Positions 10,308 through 17,732 of a stretch of 64,000 nt of DNA are shown here, in pieces; the first letter of the stretch is position 1, and the number at the start of each line of letters is the position of its first letter. Source of the stretch: Hymenobacter aerophilus DSM 13606 (GTDB lineage: Bacteria; Bacteroidota; Bacteroidia; Cytophagales; Hymenobacteraceae); NCBI RefSeq assembly GCF_000382225.1, contig NZ_KB907816.1:1-64000 (forward strand), in the 5' to 3' direction. The translations under genes were made by a program, and so were the position numbers. The notes below the pieces were generated by a model that had not been told where the DNA came from, did not search any database, and saw nothing but the letters and a program-made list of their open reading frames with translations.

Positions 10308-10883
10308 ATGGCAGTTAAAATCCGCCTCGCCCGCCGCGGCCGCAAGAAGGCCGCAATGTTCGACATCGTTATTGCTGACTCGCGCGCTCCGCGTGATGGT
10401 CGCTTCATCGAGAAAATCGGTACCTACAACCCCCAGACCAACCCCGCCACCATCAATTTCGATGGTGAGAAGGCGTTCGACTGGATTATGAAAGGTGCCC
10501 AGCCCACCGACACCGTACGGGCCATGCTCTCGTACCGCGGCGTGCTCTACCGTAAGCACCTGCAGCTGGGTGTTATCAAGGGCGCTATTTCGCAGGAAAC
10601 TGCCGATGAGCGTTACACCGCCTGGAAAGAAGACAAGGATGCCAAGATTGAAGGCAAGCGCACCAGCCTCGGCACCGCCAAGGAGGACGCTCGTCAGCAG
10701 CGTCTGGCCGCCGAAACCAAGGTAAAGGATGCCCGTTCGGAGGCTCAGCGCGCCAAGCAGGCCGCCATCGACGCCGCCAACGCCCCGGCTCCCGTAGCCG
10801 AGGAAGCCACGTCGGAAGCCGAAGGCGAAACGACCGAAGCCGCTGCTTCGACCGAGGAAACCACCGAAGCCGCCGCCGAATAG
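10308..10883 (+). CDS. rpsP: 30S ribosomal protein bS16 with long C-terminal extension
   Basis: Residues 1-80 are a complete bS16 ([20 protein letters not shown], then [12 protein letters not shown] and [19 protein letters not shown]). Typical bS16 proteins have about 80-90 residues; this one has 191. The extra part is first Lys/Ala-rich helix (about 100-150), then an acidic Ala/Glu/Thr tail that is probably disordered. The extended form is seen in other Cytophagales. It opens the classic rpsP-rimM-trmD-rplS operon. Confidence 0.95.
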   Translation: MAVKIRLARRGRKKAAMFDIVIADSRAPRDGRFIEKIGTYNPQTNPATINFDGEKAFDWIMKGAQPTDTVRAMLSYRGVLYRKHLQLGVIKGAISQETADERYTAWKEDKDAKIEGKRTSLGTAKEDARQQRLAAETKVKDARSEAQRAKQAAIDAANAPAPVAEEATSEAEGETTEAAASTEETTEAAAE

Positions 10884-10976
10884 TTAGCGAGCTGAGCAGC
10901 TGGAAAGCACCAATGCCGCCAAGGCGCTGATTCTTTCCGGTTGCTCAGCTTCTATCGCGCCAAGCACCACCCCGCC

Positions 10977-11564
10977 ATGAAACTCGACGACTGCTACCAG
11001 CTGGGCTCCCTCGGGAAGCCCCACGGCCTGAAAGGGTTTGTGGTGGCCTTCTTCGACGTGGACGACCTCAACGACTACCGCAAGCTCCAAACGGTGTGGC
11101 TGGAAATGCCCGCCGCCCCCGGCAAGCTGGTAGCCTACGACGTCGAGAAATTTCAGCCCCAGACCGATAACAAGGTCCTGTTCAAGCTGAAAGGCATCGA
11201 CCGGATTGAGGACGCCGAACCGCTGCGCAACGCCAAACTCTGGCGCCCGCTGGCCGAGCTACCCGCTCTGGCCGACGACCAGTTCTACTTTCACGACGTG
11301 GTAGGTTACCTCGTGGTGGATGAGGCGCTGGGCGAGCTGGGCACCGTGGAAGCCTTCTACGAACTGCCCCGGCAGGACGTGCTGGGCATGCGCTACCAGG
11401 GCCAGGAAGTCCTGATTCCGGTGGTGGATGAGCTGGTGCTGCGCGCCGACCAAACGGCCCGTCGCCTGCTGGTGAAGCTGCCCGACGGTTTGCTCGACGT
11501 GTACCTGAGCCCTTCCTCGCCCAACGACGAGCAGGATTCGGATGACGACGAGCCGGCCGCGTAA
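10977..11564 (+). CDS. rimM: 16S rRNA processing protein RimM
   Basis: This 195-residue protein has the RimM layout: an N-terminal beta barrel beginning [20 protein letters not shown], then a PRC-barrel (about 90-175) with [16 protein letters not shown] and a [13 protein letters not shown] block. It assists 30S head assembly near bS16 and uS19. The ATG at 10977 is chosen because the family starts a few residues before the GKPHGLKG motif. The tail ([16 protein letters not shown]) is acidic. It lies between rpsP and trmD, 11 bases before trmD. Confidence 0.93.
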   Translation: MKLDDCYQLGSLGKPHGLKGFVVAFFDVDDLNDYRKLQTVWLEMPAAPGKLVAYDVEKFQPQTDNKVLFKLKGIDRIEDAEPLRNAKLWRPLAELPALADDQFYFHDVVGYLVVDEALGELGTVEAFYELPRQDVLGMRYQGQEVLIPVVDELVLRADQTARRLLVKLPDGLLDVYLSPSSPNDEQDSDDDEPAA

Positions 11565-11575
11565 CCGTTCAACTG

Positions 11576-12250
11576 ATGCGGATCGACATTGTCACGTGCC
11601 AGCCGGATTTGCTGGTCAGCCCCTTTGCGCATTCCATCGTGAAACGCGCTCAGGAAAAAGGTCTGGCCGAAATCCATCTGCACGATCTGCGCCGCTACGC
11701 CATCAACAAGCACGGCCAGATTGACGATTACGTGTTTGGAGGCGGAGCCGGCATGGTGTTGCGCGTGGAGCCGATTGCCGCTTGTTTCGACGAGTTGCTG
11801 GCCCAGCGCCCGTACGATGCCGTCATCTACCTCACGCCCGACGGCGAAACCCTGCGCCAGCCGCTGGTCAACCGTCTGTCGCTCAGCGGCAACTTACTGT
11901 TGCTGTGCGGGCACTACAAGGGCGTGGATGAGCGGATTCGGCAGGCCTACATCACCCACGAAATCAGCGTCGGCGACTACGTATTGAGCGGGGGTGAGTT
12001 GGGCGCGGCGGTGCTGATAGATGCGGTGGTTCGGTTGCTGCCCGGTGTGCTGGGCAACGAAGAATCGGCCCTGAGCGACTCGTTTCAGGATAATCTCCTT
12101 TCGCCGCCCATCTATACCCGGCCCGCTGAATGGCGCGGCCAACCGGTACCAGAGATTCTTCTTTCGGGCAATACTCCGAAAATTGACATCTGGCGCCACG
12201 AACAGGCCCTGGCCCGCACTCAACAGCGGCGCCCGGACTTACTAGAGTAG
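11576..12250 (+). CDS. trmD: tRNA (guanine-N1-)-methyltransferase TrmD
   Basis: This 224-residue protein is the usual SPOUT-class length. It methylates G37 of tRNAs that read codons starting with C. The knot-forming SAM site is visible in [13 protein letters not shown] and [15 protein letters not shown] (about residues 105-145). [14 protein letters not shown] at about 53-66 is the other signature block. The stop codon is followed at once by a family B palindrome separating it from rplS. Confidence 0.96.
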   Translation: MRIDIVTCQPDLLVSPFAHSIVKRAQEKGLAEIHLHDLRRYAINKHGQIDDYVFGGGAGMVLRVEPIAACFDELLAQRPYDAVIYLTPDGETLRQPLVNRLSLSGNLLLLCGHYKGVDERIRQAYITHEISVGDYVLSGGELGAAVLIDAVVRLLPGVLGNEESALSDSFQDNLLSPPIYTRPAEWRGQPVPEILLSGNTPKIDIWRHEQALARTQQRRPDLLE

Positions 12251-12371
12251 TGAAATGGTGAGCTGGTGAAATGGTGAGTTTTATGTTCCAGGAGCCTGTC
12301 GGCAACCCGGGTGCATTTAGGACCACAAGAACATAAAACTCACTATTTCACCAGCTCACCATTTCACCATT
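12250..12371. repeat. Family B palindrome built of 8-bp GTGAAATG/GTGAGCTG units
   Basis: The left arm 12250-12288 consists of GTGAAATG, GTGAGCTG, GTGAAATG and GTGAG, then TTTTATGTTC. The right arm 12329-12368 is its near-perfect inverse. The loop is about 40 bases. It splits the trmD-rplS junction of an operon that is usually tight. Confidence 0.85.
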
Positions 12372-12393
12372 TAAAAACAGAGCGCTATATTTG
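12362..12393 (+). promoter_or_regulatory. Promoter for rplS after the repeat
   Basis: TATATTTG at 12386-12393 fits the -7 element. TTTC at 12362-12365, within the end of the family B arm, lies 20 bases upstream. This would let rplS be transcribed separately. Confidence 0.45.
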
Positions 12394-12452
12394 CGCCTCT
12401 TTACCAGAAACCCTCGGGGCGGCGCGACCGTCCTTTATAGTCTTTTTCAGCC

Positions 12453-12836
12453 ATGAGCGTACTACTCGATTTTATTGAGCAAGAGTCCCAGGAGCGCCGC
12501 GCCAGCTTCCCCCGGTTTGCCGCCGGCGACACCATCAACGTCCACGTGAAAATTCGCGAGGGCAACAAGGAGCGCGTGCAGCAGTTCCAGGGCGTTGTTA
12601 TCCAGCGCAAGAACGCCAGCACCAACGGCGAAACCTTCACCGTGCGTAAAATCTCGAACCAGATTGGTACCGAGCGGATTTTCCCCCTCCTCTCGCCCAA
12701 CATCGAGAAAGTGGAAGTTATCCGTCGTGGTAAGGTGCGTCGCGCCCGTCTGTACTACCTGCGCGGCCTGTCGGGCAAAGCGGCTCGTATCAAGGAGCGT
12801 CGCCTGAACGCCCCCAAGGAAGTAGCCGCCGCGTAA
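12453..12836 (+). CDS. rplS: 50S ribosomal protein bL19
   Basis: This 127-residue protein matches bL19 along its length: [49 protein letters not shown], and [25 protein letters not shown] in two adjoining pieces. It sits at the 30S-50S interface. It is the last gene of the rpsP operon and has its own likely promoter. A strong terminator follows. The Ala-rich C-terminal tail is a few residues longer than in E. coli. Confidence 0.96.
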   Translation: MSVLLDFIEQESQERRASFPRFAAGDTINVHVKIREGNKERVQQFQGVVIQRKNASTNGETFTVRKISNQIGTERIFPLLSPNIEKVEVIRRGKVRRARLYYLRGLSGKAARIKERRLNAPKEVAAA

Positions 12837-12855
12837 GCAGCGTTGCTTTCAACAC

Positions 12856-12891
12856 AAAAAGCCGGCTCCCTACAAGGGGAGCCGGCTTTTT
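12856..12891 (+). terminator. Strong terminator after rplS
   Basis: AAAAAGCCGGCTCCC and GGGAGCCGGCTTTTT pair perfectly around a short loop. A-run and T-run on either side make it potentially bidirectional. Confidence 0.92.
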
Positions 12892-12918
12892 CTATGTGGT
12901 ATCGGTAGTATTGCTTTA

Positions 12919-13006
12919 TGTCATCCTGAGCGGAGCGAAGGACCTATACAGAAGCTAACGTCAATTATACCTTCTGTATAGGTCCTTCGCTCCGCTCAGG
13001 ATGACA
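12919..13006. repeat. Perfect 36-bp palindrome, family A (GTCATCCTGAGCGGAGCG type)
   Basis: The arms 12919-12954 and 12971-13006 pair exactly around a 16-base loop. The arm carries GGACCTATACAGAAG in place of the AATCTCGCGTG of other family A copies. The copy at 41380 is of the same subtype. It lies between convergent genes. Confidence 0.9.
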
Positions 13007-13022
13007 CAAGGAATAAGCGGAC

Positions 13023-13448
13023 CTACTTGTTCTGGGCCGAATCCTGCTTCAGATCCTGGGCCGGCGTGTTTTCGTTGCTGCCGCGAAGCTGCTTGGCGGC
13101 GGCGCCCAATGCCTCGCCGAGCTTGGTGATGCGCTCAGCCGTGTTAGGGTTGTCGGCGAAGATGGCGGCCGATACGGTGTTGGCGCCCAGCCGGGCCATC
13201 AGGCGGGTAACGGTATCCTGGTTGACGGCGCCGCCGCCGAAGTGGGCTTTCAGGTCCTGCAGGTCGACTACAATCTGGTGCAGCTGGGGATTGTCGACAT
13301 CCTTGAGGTCTTCAATCCAGCGCTGGAAGTGGTTGTCGAGGCCGGCACGGCTGGCTTCGGCCTGCAGGTCATTGCCGAGCAGCGTAATGGCGCCGTCGAG
13401 GTGAACCTGGTGCTGGGTATCGTCTTTGGGAATCTTGTGAAAGGACAT
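13023..13448 (-). CDS. Conserved hypothetical cytoplasmic protein
   Basis: This 141-residue protein has no signal peptide or membrane helix and is mainly helical. It begins MSFHKIPKDDTQHQVHLDGA and ends in a polar Gln/Asn/Lys tail. The ATG at 13448 is chosen because the upstream extension is Pro/Arg-rich shadow sequence overlapping the divergent gene's leader. I do not recognise a family. It stands alone between the rpsP operon and a divergent lipoprotein gene. Confidence 0.65.
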   Translation of the reverse strand: MSFHKIPKDDTQHQVHLDGAITLLGNDLQAEASRAGLDNHFQRWIEDLKDVDNPQLHQIVVDLQDLKAHFGGGAVNQDTVTRLMARLGANTVSAAIFADNPNTAERITKLGEALGAAAKQLRGSNENTPAQDLKQDSAQNK

Positions 13449-13605
13449 GCGGAGAGTGGTTGGGGCCGCCGGGCGGCCGGTTGAAAAGTGTCTTTTTGGC
13501 AAACGCGGCCCTTCCGCTAAAGGTTGTGCGTACTTTCGGGCCGGCGGCGCTACTTTCGCCGGGCTCCCCCGGCTGACTGCGGGGCAGCTGGATACCCTTT
13601 TTGCC

Positions 13606-14190
13606 ATGCGCCGACACGCCTTCCTTTTCTGCCTGCTGCTGGCCGGTTGCGAGCCGCGCTACGCCGATTTGCCCACTTTTTCGGCCGAGCGTAAGCTGCT
13701 GCAGCTGGTGGTAGAAACGCCCGCCGGCACCAACCGCGAGCAGCGCTACAACCCGGCCACCAATGCCTTCGAGCCGCGGCGGCTGGCGGGACTGGCGGCC
13801 GTGGTCGAGTTTCTGCCCGCTCCCGGCAACCTGGGCTTCGTGGCCGGCACCAGTTCGCCCGCTACGGCCCAGGGCCAGCCCGTAGCGCCCCTGCCGGCGT
13901 TGCTGCTGGCCGAGAGCCAGCCCACCGGCACGGTGCTCGAAGTGCTGCCCATTGCCCTGCTTACGCTCGATATAAACGGCCAGCTACGGCCGCTGGTAGT
14001 GGCCGTGCCGGCCCGGCCCAGCCAGCGCATCCTGCCCGAGGCCACCGACTGGGCCAGCCTGCGACGCGTTTACCCCGGCGTGCAGCCCTTCGTCGAACTC
14101 TGGTTTCGCCACCGCGCGCCCAACACGCGCATTGTGGGCTGGAAAGACGAGAAAGCCGCCAGCCAGCTCATCCGGCAGTGGATGCGCTAA
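13606..14190 (+). CDS. Lipoprotein resembling a degenerate family I inorganic pyrophosphatase
   Basis: This 194-residue protein has a lipobox (LLAGC, C15) and should be membrane anchored. The mature part follows the order of soluble family I pyrophosphatases: VVETPAGTN near 30, a conserved-position Arg in FEPRRLAG, GTVLEVLPIALLTLD near 105, LVVAVPA near 127, and IVGWKDEKAASQLI at the end (like VEGWENAEAAKAEI of E. coli Ppa). The catalytic DGDPVD motif reads QGQPVA (89-94), and the two later catalytic Asp and Lys are Ile, Arg and Leu. Hydrolysis is therefore unlikely. The function is unknown and the homology was judged by eye. Confidence 0.65.
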   Translation: MRRHAFLFCLLLAGCEPRYADLPTFSAERKLLQLVVETPAGTNREQRYNPATNAFEPRRLAGLAAVVEFLPAPGNLGFVAGTSSPATAQGQPVAPLPALLLAESQPTGTVLEVLPIALLTLDINGQLRPLVVAVPARPSQRILPEATDWASLRRVYPGVQPFVELWFRHRAPNTRIVGWKDEKAASQLIRQWMR

Positions 14191-14216
14191 GCTGGCGGCC
14201 ACCGGGCAGCACACGC

Positions 14217-14253
14217 AAAAGCGCCCCGTCGGTTGTACCGACGGGGCGCTTTC
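14217..14253. terminator. Bidirectional terminator between convergent genes
   Basis: GCGCCCCGTCGGT and ACCGACGGGGCGC pair around TGT, with AAAA before and a short T-run after. It sits between the stops at 14190 and 14276 and serves both genes. Confidence 0.85.
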
Positions 14254-14275
14254 TATACCTATTAAGCTACTGGGC

Positions 14276-14986
14276 TTACTGAATCTTGTTCAGACGCTCC
14301 TTTACGGCTTCCAGGGCCACGCGCATGTTCACGATGTCGGCGCGGGCACCCTCCTGCTCTTTCAGGTTGGTATCTACCTGGTTGTTGAGCTGCTGCAGCT
14401 CGGCCGCGTTCTGGGCCAGCTGCTGCTGGATTTCGATTTTCTTCTGCTTGTTCTTTTCGATGTCCTTCTTGTAGGCATCGGCCTTGGCAATAACGGCAAT
14501 GTGCTGGGTTTGGGCCTGCTCCAACGACTTCTCGGCGGCCATCACCTGCACGGCCATGTCTTCACGGTAGAGCTTGCGGGAGAAGTCCTTCAGGTAGCCT
14601 TCGGCGGCAGTCCACTGCACGGGCGTGGCCTCCTTGCTCAGGTAGGCGTTGCCCAGGTCAATCGACCACCAGATGGTGGTGCCCGTAGGCACGGCATCAA
14701 CCTTGCTGATGACGCGCACCGGCGTTTTAGACAGCGCATCGATGACTACGCCGTCCATCGTGTAGATGCCCTTATCGGCTTTCACCTTGTTGCCAAACTG
14801 CTCGTCGAGCTGTTTCTTCCAGGATTCTTCTACCCTTTTGCTGTCGAGCTGCATGGAAACCCGCTGGCCTTTGCGCGGGATGCCTTTGATGGCCATTTCG
14901 GTTTCGTCAACCTGGGCAGACTGTGCGAAGCCGGTTACCGACGATACCAGCACCAGCAGCAGCGGAAAAAGTATGCTTCGTTTCAT
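14276..14986 (-). CDS. Secreted protein with C-terminal coiled coil
   Basis: This 236-residue protein has a signal peptide (MKRSILFPLLLVLVSSVTGFAQ). Residues about 25-140 form a compact domain containing IKGIPRKGQRVSMQLDSKRV and TTIWWSIDLGNAYLSKEA. Residues about 145-236 are a long Lys/Gln/Glu-rich coiled coil (KKDIEKNKQKKIEIQQQLAQ). It is probably periplasmic. I recognise no named family. The upstream region 14987-15224 is AT-rich and shared with the divergent pterin gene. Confidence 0.7.
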   Translation of the reverse strand: MKRSILFPLLLVLVSSVTGFAQSAQVDETEMAIKGIPRKGQRVSMQLDSKRVEESWKKQLDEQFGNKVKADKGIYTMDGVVIDALSKTPVRVISKVDAVPTGTTIWWSIDLGNAYLSKEATPVQWTAAEGYLKDFSRKLYREDMAVQVMAAEKSLEQAQTQHIAVIAKADAYKKDIEKNKQKKIEIQQQLAQNAAELQQLNNQVDTNLKEQEGARADIVNMRVALEAVKERLNKIQ

Positions 14987-15224
14987 AAGGGGAACAATTG
15001 ATTGAAAAAGAAAAGCTTGCGCAACAAGGTTGTAGCCGAAAAAAAGCTCTCCGACTGACCAAATTTAACCAGCCTGCGTGCATGTTGCTACACCCGGCTT
15101 TGTTTTTTTTCGGGAAATTAGACTTTTAGGGGAAATTTACTATATTAACTTATTTATATGATAAACTTATTCCTCGCCTTACTTTGCGAAACAAAAGCCT
15201 CGCGGGCGGGGTTGCCTGCTCACT
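14987..15224. other. AT-rich divergent intergenic region
   Basis: This 238-base gap between divergent genes is markedly AT-rich at 15100-15170, unlike the GC-rich genes around it. TTACTTTG at 15179-15186 is a near match to a -7 element for the rightward pterin operon. No repeat family is present. Confidence 0.5.
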
Positions 15225-15632
15225 ATGACCATAACCATCTGCCGCCAGGAACACTTCAACGCCGCCCACCGTTTGCACAATCCGGCCTGGTCGGAGGAGC
15301 GCAACCAGCAGGTGTTCGGCAAGTGCAACAACCCGAACTACCACGGCCACAATTACCAGCTGATTGTGCGCCTGACGGGTGAAATAGACCCGGAAACCGG
15401 CTACGTGTACGACATGAAGCGGCTGAGCGACCTCATCAAGCGGGAGATTCTGGATACCTTTGACCACCGGAATCTGAACTTGGATGTGGCTGATTTCCGC
15501 GACCTCAACCCCACGGCCGAAAACATTGCCGTGGTAACCTGGAACCGGCTCCGGCCGCACCTGGCCGAGAACCTGGCTTTGTCGGTTACGCTGTACGAGA
15601 CCGAACGCAACTTTGTAGAATATCATGGATAA
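15225..15632 (+). CDS. 6-pyruvoyl-tetrahydropterin synthase / QueD family protein
   Basis: This 135-residue protein has the family's zinc ligands (HFNAAHRL near 8-15; HGHNY near 40-44) and the catalytic Cys in GKCNNPNYHGHNY. DHRNLN and a late PTAENIA block complete the fold. Members act on dihydroneopterin triphosphate and yield either pyruvoyl-tetrahydropterin or the queuosine precursor. The Cys-containing GKCNNPN form and the overlap with folE do not decide between these. Its last 8 bases overlap the folE start (ATGGATAA), implying translational coupling. Confidence 0.9.
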   Translation: MTITICRQEHFNAAHRLHNPAWSEERNQQVFGKCNNPNYHGHNYQLIVRLTGEIDPETGYVYDMKRLSDLIKREILDTFDHRNLNLDVADFRDLNPTAENIAVVTWNRLRPHLAENLALSVTLYETERNFVEYHG

Positions 15633-16302
15633 CCTGCCCCTGTCGGTAGCAGCCGGCGACGCTGCCGCTACCACCGACGCCCAGCTTCCTCCCGACCTGC
15701 GCACCCCATTGCGAACCGACGCTTTTGAGCTAAGCGAGGAAGCCAAGATTGAGGCCATCAGCGGCCACTTTCGCGAAATTATGCAGCTGCTGGGCCTCGA
15801 CCTGACCGACGATAGCCTGGCCGGCACGCCCCGGCGAGTGGCCAAAATGTACGTGCAGGAGTGGTTCCGGGGCCTCAACCCCGCCTACCACCCCGAGGTG
15901 CGCCTGTTTGAGAACCGCTACCAGTACCAGCAGATGCTGGTGGAGCGCGATATTACGCTGTTCTCGTGCTGCGAGCACCACTTCGTGCCTATCATCGGCA
16001 AAGCCCACGTGGCTTACCTGCCCGGCGAGCACGTGGTGGGCCTGAGCAAGCTGAACCGCGTAGTGCAGTACTTTGCCCGCCGCCCCCAGGTGCAGGAGCG
16101 CCTCACGCGCCAGATTGCCGAGGAGCTAAAAAACAGTCTGGGCACCAACGACGTGGCCGTGCTCATTGAGGCCGACCACCTGTGCGTAATGAGCCGGGGC
16201 GTGAACGACACGAGCAGCAGCACCCTCACGGCCGAGTACGGCGGCGCCTTCGGCCAGGATGCCAGCCTGCGCCAGGAGTTCCTGCGCCTGATTGGCAAAT
16301 AG
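15625..16302 (+). CDS. folE: GTP cyclohydrolase I
   Basis: This 225-residue protein converts GTP to 7,8-dihydroneopterin triphosphate, the substrate of the preceding gene's product. The zinc site is present: LFSCCEHHFVPIIGKAHVAYLP, in two adjoining pieces near residue 114, and CVMSRGV near 187. LSKLNRVV and RLTRQIAEEL are further signatures. The first 45 residues are a poorly conserved leader. ATG at 15625 overlaps the upstream stop, forming a two-gene operon that feeds folate, queuosine or biopterin synthesis. Confidence 0.95.
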   Translation: MDNLPLSVAAGDAAATTDAQLPPDLRTPLRTDAFELSEEAKIEAISGHFREIMQLLGLDLTDDSLAGTPRRVAKMYVQEWFRGLNPAYHPEVRLFENRYQYQQMLVERDITLFSCCEHHFVPIIGKAHVAYLPGEHVVGLSKLNRVVQYFARRPQVQERLTRQIAEELKNSLGTNDVAVLIEADHLCVMSRGVNDTSSSTLTAEYGGAFGQDASLRQEFLRLIGK

Positions 16303-16406
16303 AGCTGTTAGCTGTTGGTACGGAACTCCGTAGTAGCTTGCGGCGCTGATTACGATTTTCACTTAAAAACATAAGCTAACAGCTAGTAGCTGTCAGCTAT
16401 CAGCTC
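16301..16406. repeat. Inverted pair of TTAGCTG-type repeats (family F)
   Basis: GAGCTGTTAGCTGTTGG follows the folE stop, and AGCTAACAGCTAGTAGCTGT with further units sits inverted at 16374-16406. They enclose about 55 bases and fill the gap to the next gene. Confidence 0.7.
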
Positions 16407-16413
16407 CATACAT

Positions 16414-17325
16414 ATGTCGCGTAAAGTTCTGATTACGGGAGGCACCGGTATGATTGGAACCCGGCTGGCCGAAATGCTGATTGACGGCGGCTACGAGGTG
16501 GCCCTGCTCAGCCGTACGCCCGGCGACAACCGCTACTTCAGCTTCCGCTGGGACCCGCTGGCCGGCACCATCGATCCGGCGGCCGTGCCCTACGCCGACT
16601 TTATCGTGAACCTGGCGGGCAGCAGCGTGTCGGACGGCAAATGGACGGCCGAGCGCAAGCAGCAGATTCTGTCGAGCCGGGTGGCGGGCACGCAGCTGCT
16701 GGCCCGGGAGCTGCGCAAACCCGGCCACCACGTGCGCGGCTTCGTGTCGGCTTCGGCCATCGGCATCTACGGCGACCAGGGCGATCAGCTGCTGACGGCG
16801 GAAACCCCGCCCCCGGCCGACGACTTTCTGGCCACCGTATGCCGGCAGTGGGAAGAAGCCGCCGAATACGTGGAGCAGGACGGCATCCGCACGGCCATTC
16901 TGCGCATTGGCATTGTGCTCAGCCCCGAGGGCGGCGCGCTGGTGCCGCTGGCCCGCACCGTGAAGCTGATGGCCGGTGCCCCGCTGGGCTCGGGCAAGCA
17001 GTATATGTCCTGGATTCACCTCGACGATTTGTGCCGGCTCTTCATTCGGGCCATTGAAGACGAGCAGTGGCGCGGCGTGTACAACGCCGTGGCGCCCCAC
17101 CCGGTTACCAACAAGGAGTTCACCGAAACCCTGGCCGAGGTGCTGCACCGCCCGCTGGTGCTGCCCAAAGTGCCCGAGTTCGGCCTGAAGCTGATGATGG
17201 GCGAGATGAGCGAAATCGTGCTGGCCTCGCAGCGCGTGAGTGCTGAAAAGGTGCTGGGCCTGGGCTTCCGGTTCGAGTACCCGACGCTGAAACCGGCGCT
17301 GGAATCGTTCTACGGGGAGGAATAG
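16414..17325 (+). CDS. TIGR01777-family NAD(P)-dependent epimerase/oxidoreductase
   Basis: This 303-residue protein is an extended short-chain dehydrogenase. The Rossmann motif ITGGTGMIGTRLAEMLIDGG opens it (GGxGxxG near 8-13). IVNLAGSSVSDGKW near 65 and the SASAIGIYGDQGDQLLT block near 110 are the signature of the TIGR01777 group, also annotated as cell-division inhibitor SulA-like epimerases. The C-terminal part holds PLGSGKQYMSWIHLDDL and NAVAPHPVTNKEF. Substrate is unknown. The gene is bounded by family F repeats upstream and a minisatellite downstream. Confidence 0.85.
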   Translation: MSRKVLITGGTGMIGTRLAEMLIDGGYEVALLSRTPGDNRYFSFRWDPLAGTIDPAAVPYADFIVNLAGSSVSDGKWTAERKQQILSSRVAGTQLLARELRKPGHHVRGFVSASAIGIYGDQGDQLLTAETPPPADDFLATVCRQWEEAAEYVEQDGIRTAILRIGIVLSPEGGALVPLARTVKLMAGAPLGSGKQYMSWIHLDDLCRLFIRAIEDEQWRGVYNAVAPHPVTNKEFTETLAEVLHRPLVLPKVPEFGLKLMMGEMSEIVLASQRVSAEKVLGLGFRFEYPTLKPALESFYGEE

Positions 17326-17411
17326 CCTGGCCCATCGCGCGAAAACTGCTCTTCCAGCAGTCAACAGCATTCACCTGCCAGTCTATTAACCCAACCTGCC
17401 CGCATCCGAAG

Positions 17412-17634
17412 CGTATCGGAACGCTCTTAGAGGGTGTGGAAACGCATCCGAGGGATGTGGAAATGTATTAGAGGGGTGTCGGAACGCATTCGAGGGATGT
17501 GGAAATGCATTCGAGGAGTATCGGAACGCATTCGAGGGATGTGGAAATGCATTCGAGGAGTATCGGAACGCATTCGGGGAGTATCGGAAAGCTCTCGAAG
17601 AGTGTGGAAACGCATTCGAGGGGTGTCAGAACGG
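17412..17634. repeat. 21-bp tandem repeat array (about 11 copies)
   Basis: Units alternate between GGAACGCATTCGAGGGATGT and GGAAATGCATTCGAGGAGTA types, with a period of 21 bases. Because 21 is a multiple of three, both strands stay open in some frames and produce repetitive seven-residue peptides. These are judged non-coding. The array directly adjoins the palindrome at 17636. Confidence 0.85.
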
Positions 17635-17635
17635 T

Positions 17636-17727
17636 GTAGAGACGCGACCCATCGCGTCTCGTCGTTGAACGGCGACGCCTGACGGGCAACATCAGCAACG
17701 CCGAGACGCGATGGGTCGCGTCTCTAC
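17636..17727. repeat. Palindrome with self-complementary arms (family D, GAGACGCGACCCATCGCGTCTC)
   Basis: The arms 17636-17660 and 17703-17727 pair with each other (GTAGAGACGCGACCCATCGC type). Each arm is also internally palindromic, GAGACGCGA with TCGCGTCTC. The end lies 6 bases before the PBP1A stop codon. Confidence 0.88.
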
Positions 17728-17732
17728 ATGGC

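Noticed and set aside
17412..17634. Possible CRISPR array
   Set aside because: There are no unique spacers; units are contiguous with a 21-bp period and no cas genes are nearby.
17427..17682. Open frames on both strands across the 21-bp array
   Set aside because: They are open only because the repeat unit is a multiple of three. No start signal or family match is seen, and peptides are purely repetitive.
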